DNA of 64,000 bases from Amycolatopsis sp. (GTDB taxonomy: Bacteria; Actinomycetota; Actinomycetes; Mycobacteriales; Pseudonocardiaceae), in the NCBI RefSeq assembly GCF_025464955.1, contig NZ_JAODNM010000131.1, positions 1 to 64,000 on the forward strand. Reading direction: 5' to 3'. A program made the translations under genes and the position numbers. Below are positions 37,311 to 45,643 of this stretch, piece after piece; the stretch's first letter is position 1; each line of letters starts with the position of its first letter. The notes below the pieces were generated by a model that saw nothing but the letters and a program-made list of their open reading frames with translations, made no database searches and was not told the origin of the DNA.

Positions 37311-38324
37311 TCAGCGGTGGTGCACCCGGGTCGAATCGCGGACGACGAGTTCGGGGCGGTACACCACGTTCTCGTGGACGTGGGGTTCGTCGTGGCCGGC
37401 GGTTTCGGCGATGAGCAGCTCCGCGGCGGTCTGGCCGAGCTTGGCCGCGGGCTGGCGGACCGACGTGAGCGGCACCGCGGCCGCTGCGGCGAACTCGATG
37501 TCGTCGTAACCGACGATCGCCATCTCCCCCGGCACTCGAACACCCGCGGCGACCATCGCCTGCAGTACCCCGAGCGCGAGCAGGTCGTTGGCGCAGAAGA
37601 CGGCGGTGGGCCGGGGGCTGATGCCGAGGATGCGCGCGCCCGCGTCCCGCCCGGACGCGACGTCGAGGCCGCTCACCTCCAGCACCGAGAGCCTGCGGCC
37701 AGGCGCCGGAGCGGCGGCGAGCGCGGCGCGGACGCCCTGCTCGCGGTCGCGGCACTGTGCCAGCAGGGCTGGCCCGTTGACGAACGCGATCGCCTGGTGG
37801 CCGGTCTCCAGCAGGTGGTTCGCGGCGAGCGTGCCGCCGACGACGTCGTCCACAGACACCGAGCAGGCCTCGCTGGTCGGCACCGTGCGGTCGACGAAGA
37901 CGAACGGGATCCCGCTGCGCCGGAACGCCGACAGGCTGCCGCCCGCGGTGTCCACCGGACTGAGCAGCACCCCGCGCACGCGGTGTTCCGCGAGCATCGA
38001 CAGGTACGACGCCTCTCGATCGGTCCGCTGGCCGCTGTTGCAGGTGATCATGTTGAGGCCCTCGTCGTGCGCGGCCTGTTCGGCGCCGCGGGCGATGTCG
38101 ACGAAGAACGGGTTCCCCAGGTCGAGGACGAGCAGCGCGAGAGTGCGGCTGTGGCCGGCGCGCAGCTGCCGGGCCGACTCGTCACGGACGTACCCGAGCT
38201 CTTCGATGACCGACTGCACGCGCGTTCTCGTCGCCACCGAAACCACGTGCGGGCGGTTGACCACATTGGACACGGTGCCGATCGACACGCCGGCCATGGT
38301 CGCCACGTCCTTGATCCCGACCAT
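37311..38324 (-). CDS. LacI-family transcriptional repressor
   Basis: This 337-residue regulator has the LacI helix-turn-helix GIKDVATMAGVSIGTVSNVV at residues 3-22, the hinge helix region and a periplasmic-binding-protein-like effector domain (LALLVLDLGNPFFVDIARGA, then GYDDIEFAAAAAVPLTSVRQ). It should bind a sugar or sugar phosphate. The ATG at 38324 fits the family start. A 22-bp perfect palindrome of the LacI type overlaps its own -35, and a degenerate copy lies at the promoter of the divergent solute-binding protein. It probably represses both. Confidence 0.9.
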   Translation of the reverse strand: MVGIKDVATMAGVSIGTVSNVVNRPHVVSVATRTRVQSVIEELGYVRDESARQLRAGHSRTLALLVLDLGNPFFVDIARGAEQAAHDEGLNMITCNSGQRTDREASYLSMLAEHRVRGVLLSPVDTAGGSLSAFRRSGIPFVFVDRTVPTSEACSVSVDDVVGGTLAANHLLETGHQAIAFVNGPALLAQCRDREQGVRAALAAAPAPGRRLSVLEVSGLDVASGRDAGARILGISPRPTAVFCANDLLALGVLQAMVAAGVRVPGEMAIVGYDDIEFAAAAAVPLTSVRQPAAKLGQTAAELLIAETAGHDEPHVHENVVYRPELVVRDSTRVHHR

Positions 38325-38365
38325 CGCTGTCCCCACTGTCCGGTGCCGCGACGAACGATAACACA

Positions 38366-38387
38366 CCTTGTGAAACGTTTCACAAGG
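38366..38387. promoter_or_regulatory. LacI-family operator, 22-bp perfect palindrome
   Basis: CCTTGTGAAAC is followed directly by its reverse complement, with the central CG of LacI/GalR operators. On the minus strand TTGTGA at the start of the operator and a TTATCG box 18 bases later look like the lacI-type gene's own promoter, so autorepression is expected. Confidence 0.85.
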
Positions 38388-38460
38388 GGACCATCCGCAT
38401 GTCGCCACGCGTTCGGGGCGACCTTAGCGTACCAAGTTCGTCACACGCGCGCGCGAAATG

Positions 38461-38551
38461 CACTTGAGTGGACGTACGGCGCACTCGAGTGCGCTCGACG
38501 AGGCGCGTGCGGTGAAACGTTTTTACCGTGGGGCGGGGACTGTGCGAGAAT
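38461..38551 (+). promoter_or_regulatory. Promoter of the solute-binding protein with stacked palindromes
   Basis: Two copies of CACTYGAGTG (38461-38470 and 38482-38491) lie with centres 21 bp apart. The second extends to a perfect 16-bp palindrome at 38479-38494. Further down, GGTGAAACG (38511-38519) is a half-match to the LacI operator and overlaps a -35-like TTTACC (38522-38527); a -10 GAGAAT is at 38546-38551, with 18-bp spacing. Both a LacI site and a second regulator's tandem site seem to be present. Confidence 0.6.
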
Positions 38552-38582
38552 GGGGCAGCCGCGATCCCCGGGGGAGGCTAAC

Positions 38583-39872
38583 GTGCCCAGTCGCCTTCGT
38601 TCGCTGGCCGGGGTGGCTCTGCTTGCCTGCGGCCTGCTCACCGCCTGCACATCGCCCAGCGGAACGACGATCAACCTCTACATTTCGCCGGAGAACAACC
38701 TCCAGACCGTGGTTGACCGGTGCAACACCGCCGCCGGCGGGCGCTACCGGATCGTCTACAACAAGCTTCCGCGCGACGCCGACGGGCAGCGTGAGCAGAT
38801 GGTCCGACGGCTCGCCGCCGGGGACTCCTCATTGGACATCCTCGGCCTGGATGTCACCTGGGTGCCGGAGTTCGCCGAAGCCGGCTGGATCGACGAATGG
38901 ACCGGCGCCGACAAGGCCGCAGCCACTCGCGACGTCCTCCCCGGGCCGCTGGCGACGGCCCAATGGGACGGGAAACTCTACGGCGCGACGAAGAACACCA
39001 ACGTGCAGCTGCTCTGGTACGACGACCGCGTCACGCCGAAACCGCCGTCCACATTCGACGACATGATGCGGCAGGCGCAGCAGCTCAACACCGCCGGGAA
39101 ACCGCACCAGGTCCTGTTCACCGGAGCCCAGTACGAGGGTCTCGTCGTCTTCTACAACACGCTCGTCGCGTCGGCGGGCGGCCACATCCTGTCCGATGAC
39201 GGCAAGTCGGTGGTCATGGACGCCGGCGCGGTCAACGCACTGGCCCTGCTGAAGACGCTGACCACTACCGGCATCACCAACGCTTCGCTGTCGAACCAGA
39301 AAGAAGACCAGGTCCGCCAGTCGTTCCAACGCGGTGAAGGCGCCTTCGAGCTGAACTGGCCGTACGTGTACGCCTCCTACGGCCATGAGAAGCCGCAGGA
39401 GCTCAATCACCTGAAGTGGACGCGGTATCCGTCCGTCGTACCCGGAACTCCGAGCCGGGTGACCATCGGCGGTTACAACCTCGCCATCAGCACGTACTCG
39501 CCGCACAAACCCGAAGCGTTCGAAGCGGCACTCTGCCTGCGCAACGCGACAAGCCAGAAGTACCAGGCCCTCGAGGGCGGCCTGCCGCCGAGCCTCGCGT
39601 CGGTCTACGACGACACCACTCCCCTGGACCCCGCGAAACCCTTCGACGCCAAGGCCAACCCCACGATGGCGAGCCAGTTCCCGATGAAGGCCGACATCCG
39701 CGCGGCGCTGCTCAACGCGGCTGTCCGGCCGCTGACCCCGGCGTACCAGACGCTCTCGACGGTGATCGCCAAGGTACTGTCGCCGCCTTCGGACATCGAT
39801 CCGCAAGCCACCGCGGACGAGCTGCGCGCCAAGCTCGCCGACGCACTCGACTCGAAGGGCATCGTGCCCTAG
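38583..39872 (+). CDS. Sugar ABC transporter substrate-binding lipoprotein (LpqY-like)
   Basis: This 429-residue extracellular solute-binding protein of family 1 has a short signal peptide and lipobox LTAC (Cys22). Features typical of the trehalose/maltose-binding group are LDILGLDVTWVPEFAEAGW (about 82-100), KLYGATKNTNVQLLWY and GGYNLAIS. I start at GTG 38583, after GGGGGAGG, because in-frame codons upstream are antisense to other genes. No permease or ATPase gene follows, so it must work with components encoded elsewhere or be an orphan. Confidence 0.88.
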   Translation: MPSRLRSLAGVALLACGLLTACTSPSGTTINLYISPENNLQTVVDRCNTAAGGRYRIVYNKLPRDADGQREQMVRRLAAGDSSLDILGLDVTWVPEFAEAGWIDEWTGADKAAATRDVLPGPLATAQWDGKLYGATKNTNVQLLWYDDRVTPKPPSTFDDMMRQAQQLNTAGKPHQVLFTGAQYEGLVVFYNTLVASAGGHILSDDGKSVVMDAGAVNALALLKTLTTTGITNASLSNQKEDQVRQSFQRGEGAFELNWPYVYASYGHEKPQELNHLKWTRYPSVVPGTPSRVTIGGYNLAISTYSPHKPEAFEAALCLRNATSQKYQALEGGLPPSLASVYDDTTPLDPAKPFDAKANPTMASQFPMKADIRAALLNAAVRPLTPAYQTLSTVIAKVLSPPSDIDPQATADELRAKLADALDSKGIVP

Positions 39873-40044
39873 TTCCGGATCGTCCACCGACTCGAGGAGT
39901 CAGCGACGAATGGCGTGGCGTGCGTCCCCGACGCGACGGTACGCATGCTTCGGCGTGGTGCTGTCTCCCTGGGTTCCGGCCAATCGGCAATTGTCACGCT
40001 TGTGGGTGACGTGCGCAAGGCGGATTCTGTCGGTGCCCCTCAGT

Positions 40045-40965
40045 ATGTTCGAACGCGTGATCGAACAAAGAAGACCTGAAGCGAAGTCGAGCCCAAACCC
40101 ACCGGGGCTCGATGTCAACGCGCTGTTCGCGGTGGTTGTGGACGAACTGGACCAAGACGATGCCTTACGAGTGGTCCAGGCGATCGGACAGGCTCGGGCG
40201 ATGCTGGACGCTGTCCGGCTGCGTGTGCTCGACCGGTTCTCCGCCCTACGTGGCGATGACGCATCCACCCGGAAGCTGGTGGCATCCACCGACAAGATCA
40301 GCACCGCCAGGGCAAAGCTGGACCTCGCGCTGGCGCACGGGGTGAGGAAACGCCTTCCAGGTGTGTTCGCGGCGTTGGAGTCAGGACAGCTTGCAGGTGA
40401 TCGCGTTGCCCAGATAGCCCGCGCTACCCACTCGTTGTCCATCACCCAATGCCGCAAAGTGGATCAGGCGCTGCTCCCCCAGGCGTGTGAGAAGACCCCC
40501 AGCCAGCTCGCTCATCTGCTGCGCGTTGTGATCGCGCAGATCGATCCGGTCGGCGTCGCCCGCCGGGCGGACCAACGCACAGCTCAGCGCCGGGTAACTG
40601 TGCGGCGGGGCACGGGTGGAATGTCGTGGCTGCGCGCGCTGCTGGACAGCGACGACGCTATCGCGGTGTCCAAGCGACTGGACGCTATCGCCCACGACGC
40701 CCACAACGGCGGAGATCGTCGCTCTCTCGACGAGTTGCGGGCCGACACCGTCCTGGACCTCCTGTTGGAGACCGCGCCCAGCCGGGTCGTCACACACCTC
40801 CGTGTACCCCAAGCCGGGCACGACCCCTCACCCGGCTCGGCCGCCGACACCGAGACGGCCCGACCTCACCGAAGAGGCTCCCACCGATCCGGTCGAATGC
40901 CTTCCTCAGCAAACAAGACCACGCGCAGGCGTTCACGCAAAACCAAGGTCGGCAGGCGACGATGA
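40045..40965 (+). pseudogene. 13E12/DUF222 protein truncated before its HNH nuclease domain
   Basis: The frame from ATG 40045 encodes the DUF222 helical region of the 13E12 repeat family (LRVVQAIGQARAMLDAVRLR, KRLPGVFAALESGQLAGDRV, SWLRALLDSDDAIAVSKRLD). It loses similarity after ETAPSRVVTHLRVP; the normal C-terminal region ending in an HNH motif is absent and is replaced by a basic, low-complexity tail. The intact family is about 400-500 residues. Such genes are common, mobile-like and often broken in actinobacteria. No terminal repeats were seen. Gap 39873-40044 upstream holds only a small GACTC/GAGTC hairpin at 39889-39901. Confidence 0.72.
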
Positions 40966-41256
40966 ACACGCTCGCCCGCGGCACTCCATGGGGATATGCA
41001 CCAGACTCCTGCTGTCAAACGTTCCGTACGGTCCTTCCGGATCTATCCGCCGTACTCGCTGGGTTTGTACAACCGCAGCTGTGGCTTTGAACCATCGGAA
41101 CGCCTGGAATCGGGATGGGATAGCTGAGAAGGCGGCCTTCACGAACAGTCTTAATGCCACGTGCCACACCCACAGCACCTGTCGCTGCCACCACAGGAAC
41201 CCAGGCGCCCAAACGAAAGTCGTGGCTCCCAAACGCGCTTCTGGTTCTGCAGGGCG
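40966..41256. other. Intergenic region with no recognisable gene
   Basis: This 291-base stretch is less GC-rich than its surroundings. It contains only short open frames that resemble nothing I know, for example a 44-codon frame from 40996. It probably contains debris from the truncated DUF222 gene and ends in a 16-bp tandem duplication. Confidence 0.5.
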
Positions 41257-41274
41257 TCAGTTCTGCAGGGCGTC
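41244..41274. repeat. 16-bp tandem duplication across the LLM gene stop codon
   Basis: GTTCTGCAGGGCGTC occurs at 41244-41258 and again at 41260-41274, separated by one base. On the minus strand the second copy encodes the last sense codons of the oxidoreductase and the first copy begins with its stop. Confidence 0.85.
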
Positions 41275-42147
41275 CGCCAGTTCGAGGAAGTGCGCGAGGA
41301 ACTCCTCGGCGGGCACCGGGCCGGCGGGCCGTAGGACGAACTTCGTCAGCCCGCCTTCAAGGAAACCCTCGAGGAGGCGCCGAGCGTCCGCCCAGCTGCC
41401 GGCGACGAGGTCGGCTGGGTCGGTGTCGGGCGCGCGCCGCCGCGAGACGGCGGCGAGGTTGTCCGGGATACCACCGGGAGCGACGGCCAGGCTGAGGCCG
41501 TAGTGGTCGGCCTCGATCTCGCGTCCGGCGTCCGCGGCGGCCTCGCGGATGGCCACAACGGCCCGCCCGGCCTGTTCCGGTGTCAGGAAGCTCCCGAGCC
41601 AGCCGTCGGCGAGACATCCGACACGGCGAAGAGCTCCCGGTGCGCTGCCGCCCAGCCACAGGTCCAGCGGCTTCGCCGGACGGTCGCTGAGGCTTACCTT
41701 GTCGACGCTGAAGAACTCGCCCTCGAAGGAAACCTCGTCCTCGGACAGCAGCAGGCGGATCAGGCTCAGCGACTCGTCGAACACGTCACCTCGACGCCCT
41801 CTGGGCACGTCGAACAGCTCCCGCTCCGCCGGGCTCGCCGACTGGAGGCCGAACACCGGCAGAACCCGCTTGGGTGCCAGTCCCGCCAATGTCGCCAACT
41901 GCTTCGCCACCAAGACCGGATTGCGCCCCGGAAGCACCGAAACCCCGGTCCCCACTTTCAGCCGGCGCGTCCTCGCCAGCGCGTGGGTCATCCCGATCAG
42001 CGGGTCAACCGCGGCCGAATAGACGAGCTCAGGCAGCCACAGCGAGTCGACGCCGGTCTCTTCGAGCCTGTCGACGGCGTTCCCGAAACCGGTGACACCC
42101 ACGTCGGCACCCAGCGACATCCCGAGCCGGACCTTCAGTTCACCCAT
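41257..42147 (-). CDS. LLM-class flavin-dependent (probably F420) oxidoreductase
   Basis: This 296-residue luciferase-like monooxygenase-fold protein reads VRLGMSLGADVGVTGFGNAV, then VDSLWLPELVYSAAVDPLIG, KVGTGVSVLPGRNPVLVAKQ and DLWLGGSAPGALRRVG. These are the strands that bind FMN or F420 in the family. Actinomycete members of this compact type mostly use F420. The substrate is unknown. It diverges from the SARP genes across a 133-base region. Its C-terminus ends within the duplicated 16-mer. Confidence 0.87.
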   Translation of the reverse strand: MGELKVRLGMSLGADVGVTGFGNAVDRLEETGVDSLWLPELVYSAAVDPLIGMTHALARTRRLKVGTGVSVLPGRNPVLVAKQLATLAGLAPKRVLPVFGLQSASPAERELFDVPRGRRGDVFDESLSLIRLLLSEDEVSFEGEFFSVDKVSLSDRPAKPLDLWLGGSAPGALRRVGCLADGWLGSFLTPEQAGRAVVAIREAAADAGREIEADHYGLSLAVAPGGIPDNLAAVSRRRAPDTDPADLVAGSWADARRLLEGFLEGGLTKFVLRPAGPVPAEEFLAHFLELADALQN

Positions 42148-42233
42148 ACTCTCAGGTCTAGCACGAGTCTCCTGATCGGGCTTACGAGTCCATTTCGGGC
42201 GCTGGCCAGCCCCCTCGCCGAGGAAAGCGACCC

Positions 42234-42249
42234 TGATAGCTTGATAGCT
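42234..42249 (+). promoter_or_regulatory. Tandem TGATAGCT repeat upstream of the first SARP gene
   Basis: Two perfect head-to-tail copies of TGATAGCT occupy 42234-42249, about 30 bases before the ATG and just upstream of GAAGGAAG. SARP regulators bind direct repeats, so autoregulation is possible. The 8-bp period is shorter than the usual SARP site spacing. Confidence 0.4.
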
Positions 42250-42280
42250 TGGTCACGTCCGACTGCGAAGGAAGCAGTAG

Positions 42281-45200
42281 ATGAGCGTTGAGGTCCAAGA
42301 CGGTGGCCGGGACGGCCGCCCTGGTTCCTCACCGGAGACCGCCCGTGTGAAGATCGAACTGCTCGGACCGGTCCGAGCGCGGCTCGGCGACACCGAGCTC
42401 ACCCTCGGCTCAGCCCATCGCCGCGCGGTGCTGGCCGTGCTCGCGATGCGCGCCAACCAGGTCGTCTCCCGCGCCGAGCTGATCGACGCCGTCTGGGGCG
42501 AAGAGCCGCCCGCGAGCGCCAACGGCAGCATCTACACCTACATCTCCGGCCTTCGTGCCGCGCTGGAGCCGAACCGTTCGCGCCGCTCGGCCGCGCAGGT
42601 GCTGACGTCAGCCGGGTCGGGCTACCGGCTGCAGGTCGACGAGGACGCCGTCGACGTCTACCGGTTCGACGCGTTGAGGGACGAGGCCAAGCGGTGTCAG
42701 GCCGAGCGTGACACCGCAGGCGCGCGGAGAGCCCTCGATGGAGCTCTCGCTCTGTGGGACGGCGAAGCGCTTGAAGGGATCCCTGGCCCCTTCGCGGCAT
42801 CGCAACGCGCTCGGCTCGCCGAGCTCCGACTGACCACGCTCGAACGTCGCGCGCAGGTCGTGCTCGACTCCGGCGGTCACCACGCGATCGTCGACGAGCT
42901 GTCGGTGCTGACGCGCGAAAACCCACTGCGCGAAGGCCTCCACAGTCTGCTTCTGCTGGCGCTGTACCGCGCGGGACGGCGGTCGGAGGCGCTCCGGGTG
43001 TTCCGGGACCTACGCTCGACCACGATCGAAACGCTGGGCACCGAGCCAGGCCCCGTCCTGACGGGCCTGAACGAGCAGATCCTCGCCGACGACCCCGCGC
43101 TGGGCCGGGCTCCGGAGACGCCGGGCGGCGCGGCGAAGCCGATCCCGATCGTCGGCAGGCCACACCCGAGCGGGCCGCGGGTCTTCGTCGGCAGAGAGAC
43201 CGAGACGACCCTGCTGCTGGCAGCGGTCCGCGACGTCGCCACCGGCCAGGGGCGGTCCGTGTGGATCGAGGGAGAGCCCGGCATCGGCAAGTCCGCGCTG
43301 CTCGCCCACTGCCTCGCCGAAACGCCGGGTAGCCAGCTCGCGTGGGCATCGGCGGACGAGCTGGGACAGCGCTTTCCGCTGCGGGTCGTCCTCGACTGCC
43401 TCGATGTCACCGCCCATTCCGCGGACCCGCGGCGGGCCAAGCTGGCGGCCGCGGCGAGGCAGTCGGAGAACGACCCCGGCGGCGAGTCGGTCCTGGTCGC
43501 GGCGGACGGCGTGGTCGCGCTGGTAGCCGCGCTGTGTGCCGAGGGCCCGCTGATCGTGGTGGCGGACGAACTGCAGTGGGCGGACCCGGCGAGCCTGGTC
43601 GTGTGGCAGCACCTGTCCCGCGAAACCCGGCGACTGCCGCTCCTCCTGATCGGCGCGTGCCGCCCGGTGCCGAGACGCCCCGAGCTGGAGCGGCTGCGGG
43701 CTGCGCTGCCCGAGACCGGTGCGGAGAACCTCGTCCTCGAACCGCTGCCGGACGCCGTCGTGCACGACCTGATCACCGGCATCACCGGGACGGCTCCCGG
43801 TCCGGCGTTGCTCGGTTTCGGCTTGAGCGCCGCCGGAAATCCCTTGTATGTCAAGGAAATCGTCGAGACGTTGACCAGGGAGGGCACGCTGGCAACCGGT
43901 GGTGCGCCCGGCCCCTCGGCCATCCCGTCCACGTTGGTCTCAATAGTCGCGCACCATCTGACGTTCCTGTCGGCGCGGACACTGGAGTCCTTGCGGTGGG
44001 CCGCGTTGTTCGGCGAAGCGTTCAGCGCCGGAGACCTGGCCGCGGCCCTTGGGTGGCCGGTGTCCAAGCTCGCCGACGTCATCGACGAAGCCCGCACGGC
44101 CGGAGTGTTCACCGAATCCCACGGGCGGCTCACCTTCCGGCATCCGCTGATCCGCCGCGCGCTCTACGACAAGACCCCGGCCGCGATCCGGGTCGCGCTG
44201 CACCGCCAGCTCGCCGAAGCGCTCGCCAAGGCCGGTGCCCCGGCGGACCGCGTCGCCGAACAGCTCACCGCCGCTCAGGTGCCGATCGACCCGTGGGTGC
44301 GGGACTGGCTGCTCGCGGAGGTCGGCGCGCTCGCGCCGCGGGCGCCGCTGGCCGCGACGCAGCTGCTGCGCCGGGCGATAAACTCGCGCTCGGTCACCGG
44401 AGACGCCAAGGAGACACTGACCGCGACCATGGCCCGGCTGATGTTCTGGCTGGGCCGAGAGCCCGAGGCCGAGGCCGCCTACGTCGGCGCGCGGACGACC
44501 GACAGCGAGCGAGCGGCGGAAATGCGCTGGATCCTCGCCCACATCCATTACCGCCGCGGCGACCTGCCCAAGGCGATCGCCGGGATCCAGGAAGCACTTC
44601 GCGACGAAGACACCCCCGCCGAATGGCGGGAGAGGCACAATGCGCTGCTCACCTCGGTGCTGCCGGCCGGATCCCTCCTCTCGATCTTCCTGCCTCCGGC
44701 CGACGCGGACGAAGCCAAGCCGGACCAGGGCGGCACGGGGCTCGACCGGGCGCTCGACGCCGTGTCCGCGGTGCCGGAGCTCGCGACCCTGCATCGGATG
44801 CTGCTCGACGACACGATGGCGTCGGTACGCGGGTTCGACCACCTCGACAGCACGCTGCGGTCGGTCCGCCAACCGGCCGTGTTGCCCGCCACCGGCAAGC
44901 CCGCCGCCGCACACAGCACCGCGCAGACGTACTGGCTCGGTCGTTGGGACGACATCCTCGCCGAGCTGACCACCGCCATCGGCAGCGGTTCGGCCATCGC
45001 GTCCTACGCGCTCGGTCCCCCCGGCTCGGCCCGGCTCATCAACGGCCTGGCCGCCCTGATCACGGGCCACCGGGGTCGTCCGGAGGAGGCGCGCGCGCAC
45101 CTGCGGGCGGCCGGGGAGCAGCCAAGCCTCGAGCTGGCGGACACGGAAGGCGTCGACGTCGTGCTCGCAGCGAACGCGCTGATCGCCGAGCAACAGGACC

Positions 45201-45643
45201 GGCCCGACTATGCGTTCGACCTGCTCGCAACCCTGCTGGAGCCCGAGTACGCCGCGTCGACGGCGCGGTTCGCGTGGCTTCCCTGGCTGGTCCGGCTCGC
45301 GATGGACCTCGGCGAGCGGGGGCGGGCGCGGTTCGCGACGCTCCTTTGCGAGGGCACTGCCGGGCAGGAGACCGCGGCGCTGCGCTGCCGGGCCTTGCTC
45401 GACGGCGATCCCGAGCCGACGCTGGTCGCGGCCGAACGCTCCCGGGCCGCGGGACGGCGGCTGGAGTTCGCCCAGAGCATGGAAGACGCCGCTGTCCTGC
45501 TGGCGGGAGCCGGCCGGTTACCCGAGGCTATCGCTACCTTCCGGGTGTCGCTGGTGTCCTATACCGAGCTGGGCGCGCGGTGGGATGCCCGGCGTGCCGA
45601 GCGCAGGATGTCGACGTTGGGACACAATCAACGTTGTGAGTGA
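42281..45643 (+). CDS. SARP-family transcriptional activator with ATPase and TPR-like region
   Basis: This 1120-residue AfsR/DnrI-type regulator has an OmpR-like winged helix (about 23-118: RVKIELLGPVRARLGDTELT, then ISRAELIDAVWG-like segment and SGSGYRL-like end), a bacterial transcriptional activation domain (about 125-270) and an AAA-type ATPase with Walker A GEPGIGKSAL (near 331) and Walker B LIVVADELQWAD (near 423-434). A long helical, TPR-like C-terminus follows. It lacks the C-terminal LuxR helix-turn-helix found in its neighbour. It overlaps the next gene by 8 bases, so the pair is cotranscribed. Such regulators control secondary metabolism or nutrient uptake. Confidence 0.9.
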   Translation: MSVEVQDGGRDGRPGSSPETARVKIELLGPVRARLGDTELTLGSAHRRAVLAVLAMRANQVVSRAELIDAVWGEEPPASANGSIYTYISGLRAALEPNRSRRSAAQVLTSAGSGYRLQVDEDAVDVYRFDALRDEAKRCQAERDTAGARRALDGALALWDGEALEGIPGPFAASQRARLAELRLTTLERRAQVVLDSGGHHAIVDELSVLTRENPLREGLHSLLLLALYRAGRRSEALRVFRDLRSTTIETLGTEPGPVLTGLNEQILADDPALGRAPETPGGAAKPIPIVGRPHPSGPRVFVGRETETTLLLAAVRDVATGQGRSVWIEGEPGIGKSALLAHCLAETPGSQLAWASADELGQRFPLRVVLDCLDVTAHSADPRRAKLAAAARQSENDPGGESVLVAADGVVALVAALCAEGPLIVVADELQWADPASLVVWQHLSRETRRLPLLLIGACRPVPRRPELERLRAALPETGAENLVLEPLPDAVVHDLITGITGTAPGPALLGFGLSAAGNPLYVKEIVETLTREGTLATGGAPGPSAIPSTLVSIVAHHLTFLSARTLESLRWAALFGEAFSAGDLAAALGWPVSKLADVIDEARTAGVFTESHGRLTFRHPLIRRALYDKTPAAIRVALHRQLAEALAKAGAPADRVAEQLTAAQVPIDPWVRDWLLAEVGALAPRAPLAATQLLRRAINSRSVTGDAKETLTATMARLMFWLGREPEAEAAYVGARTTDSERAAEMRWILAHIHYRRGDLPKAIAGIQEALRDEDTPAEWRERHNALLTSVLPAGSLLSIFLPPADADEAKPDQGGTGLDRALDAVSAVPELATLHRMLLDDTMASVRGFDHLDSTLRSVRQPAVLPATGKPAAAHSTAQTYWLGRWDDILAELTTAIGSGSAIASYALGPPGSARLINGLAALITGHRGRPEEARAHLRAAGEQPSLELADTEGVDVVLAANALIAEQQDRPDYAFDLLATLLEPEYAASTARFAWLPWLVRLAMDLGERGRARFATLLCEGTAGQETAALRCRALLDGDPEPTLVAAERSRAAGRRLEFAQSMEDAAVLLAGAGRLPEAIATFRVSLVSYTELGARWDARRAERRMSTLGHNQRCE

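Noticed and set aside
36933-38582. A very long in-frame extension upstream of the sugar-binding lipoprotein
   Set aside because: It is antisense to the MFS pseudogene and the LacI gene. A ribosome site, signal peptide and lipobox fix the start at 38583.
40045-40965. Intact HNH homing endonuclease
   Set aside because: Only the DUF222 half is present. No HNH motif occurs in this frame or in the neighbouring frames I examined.
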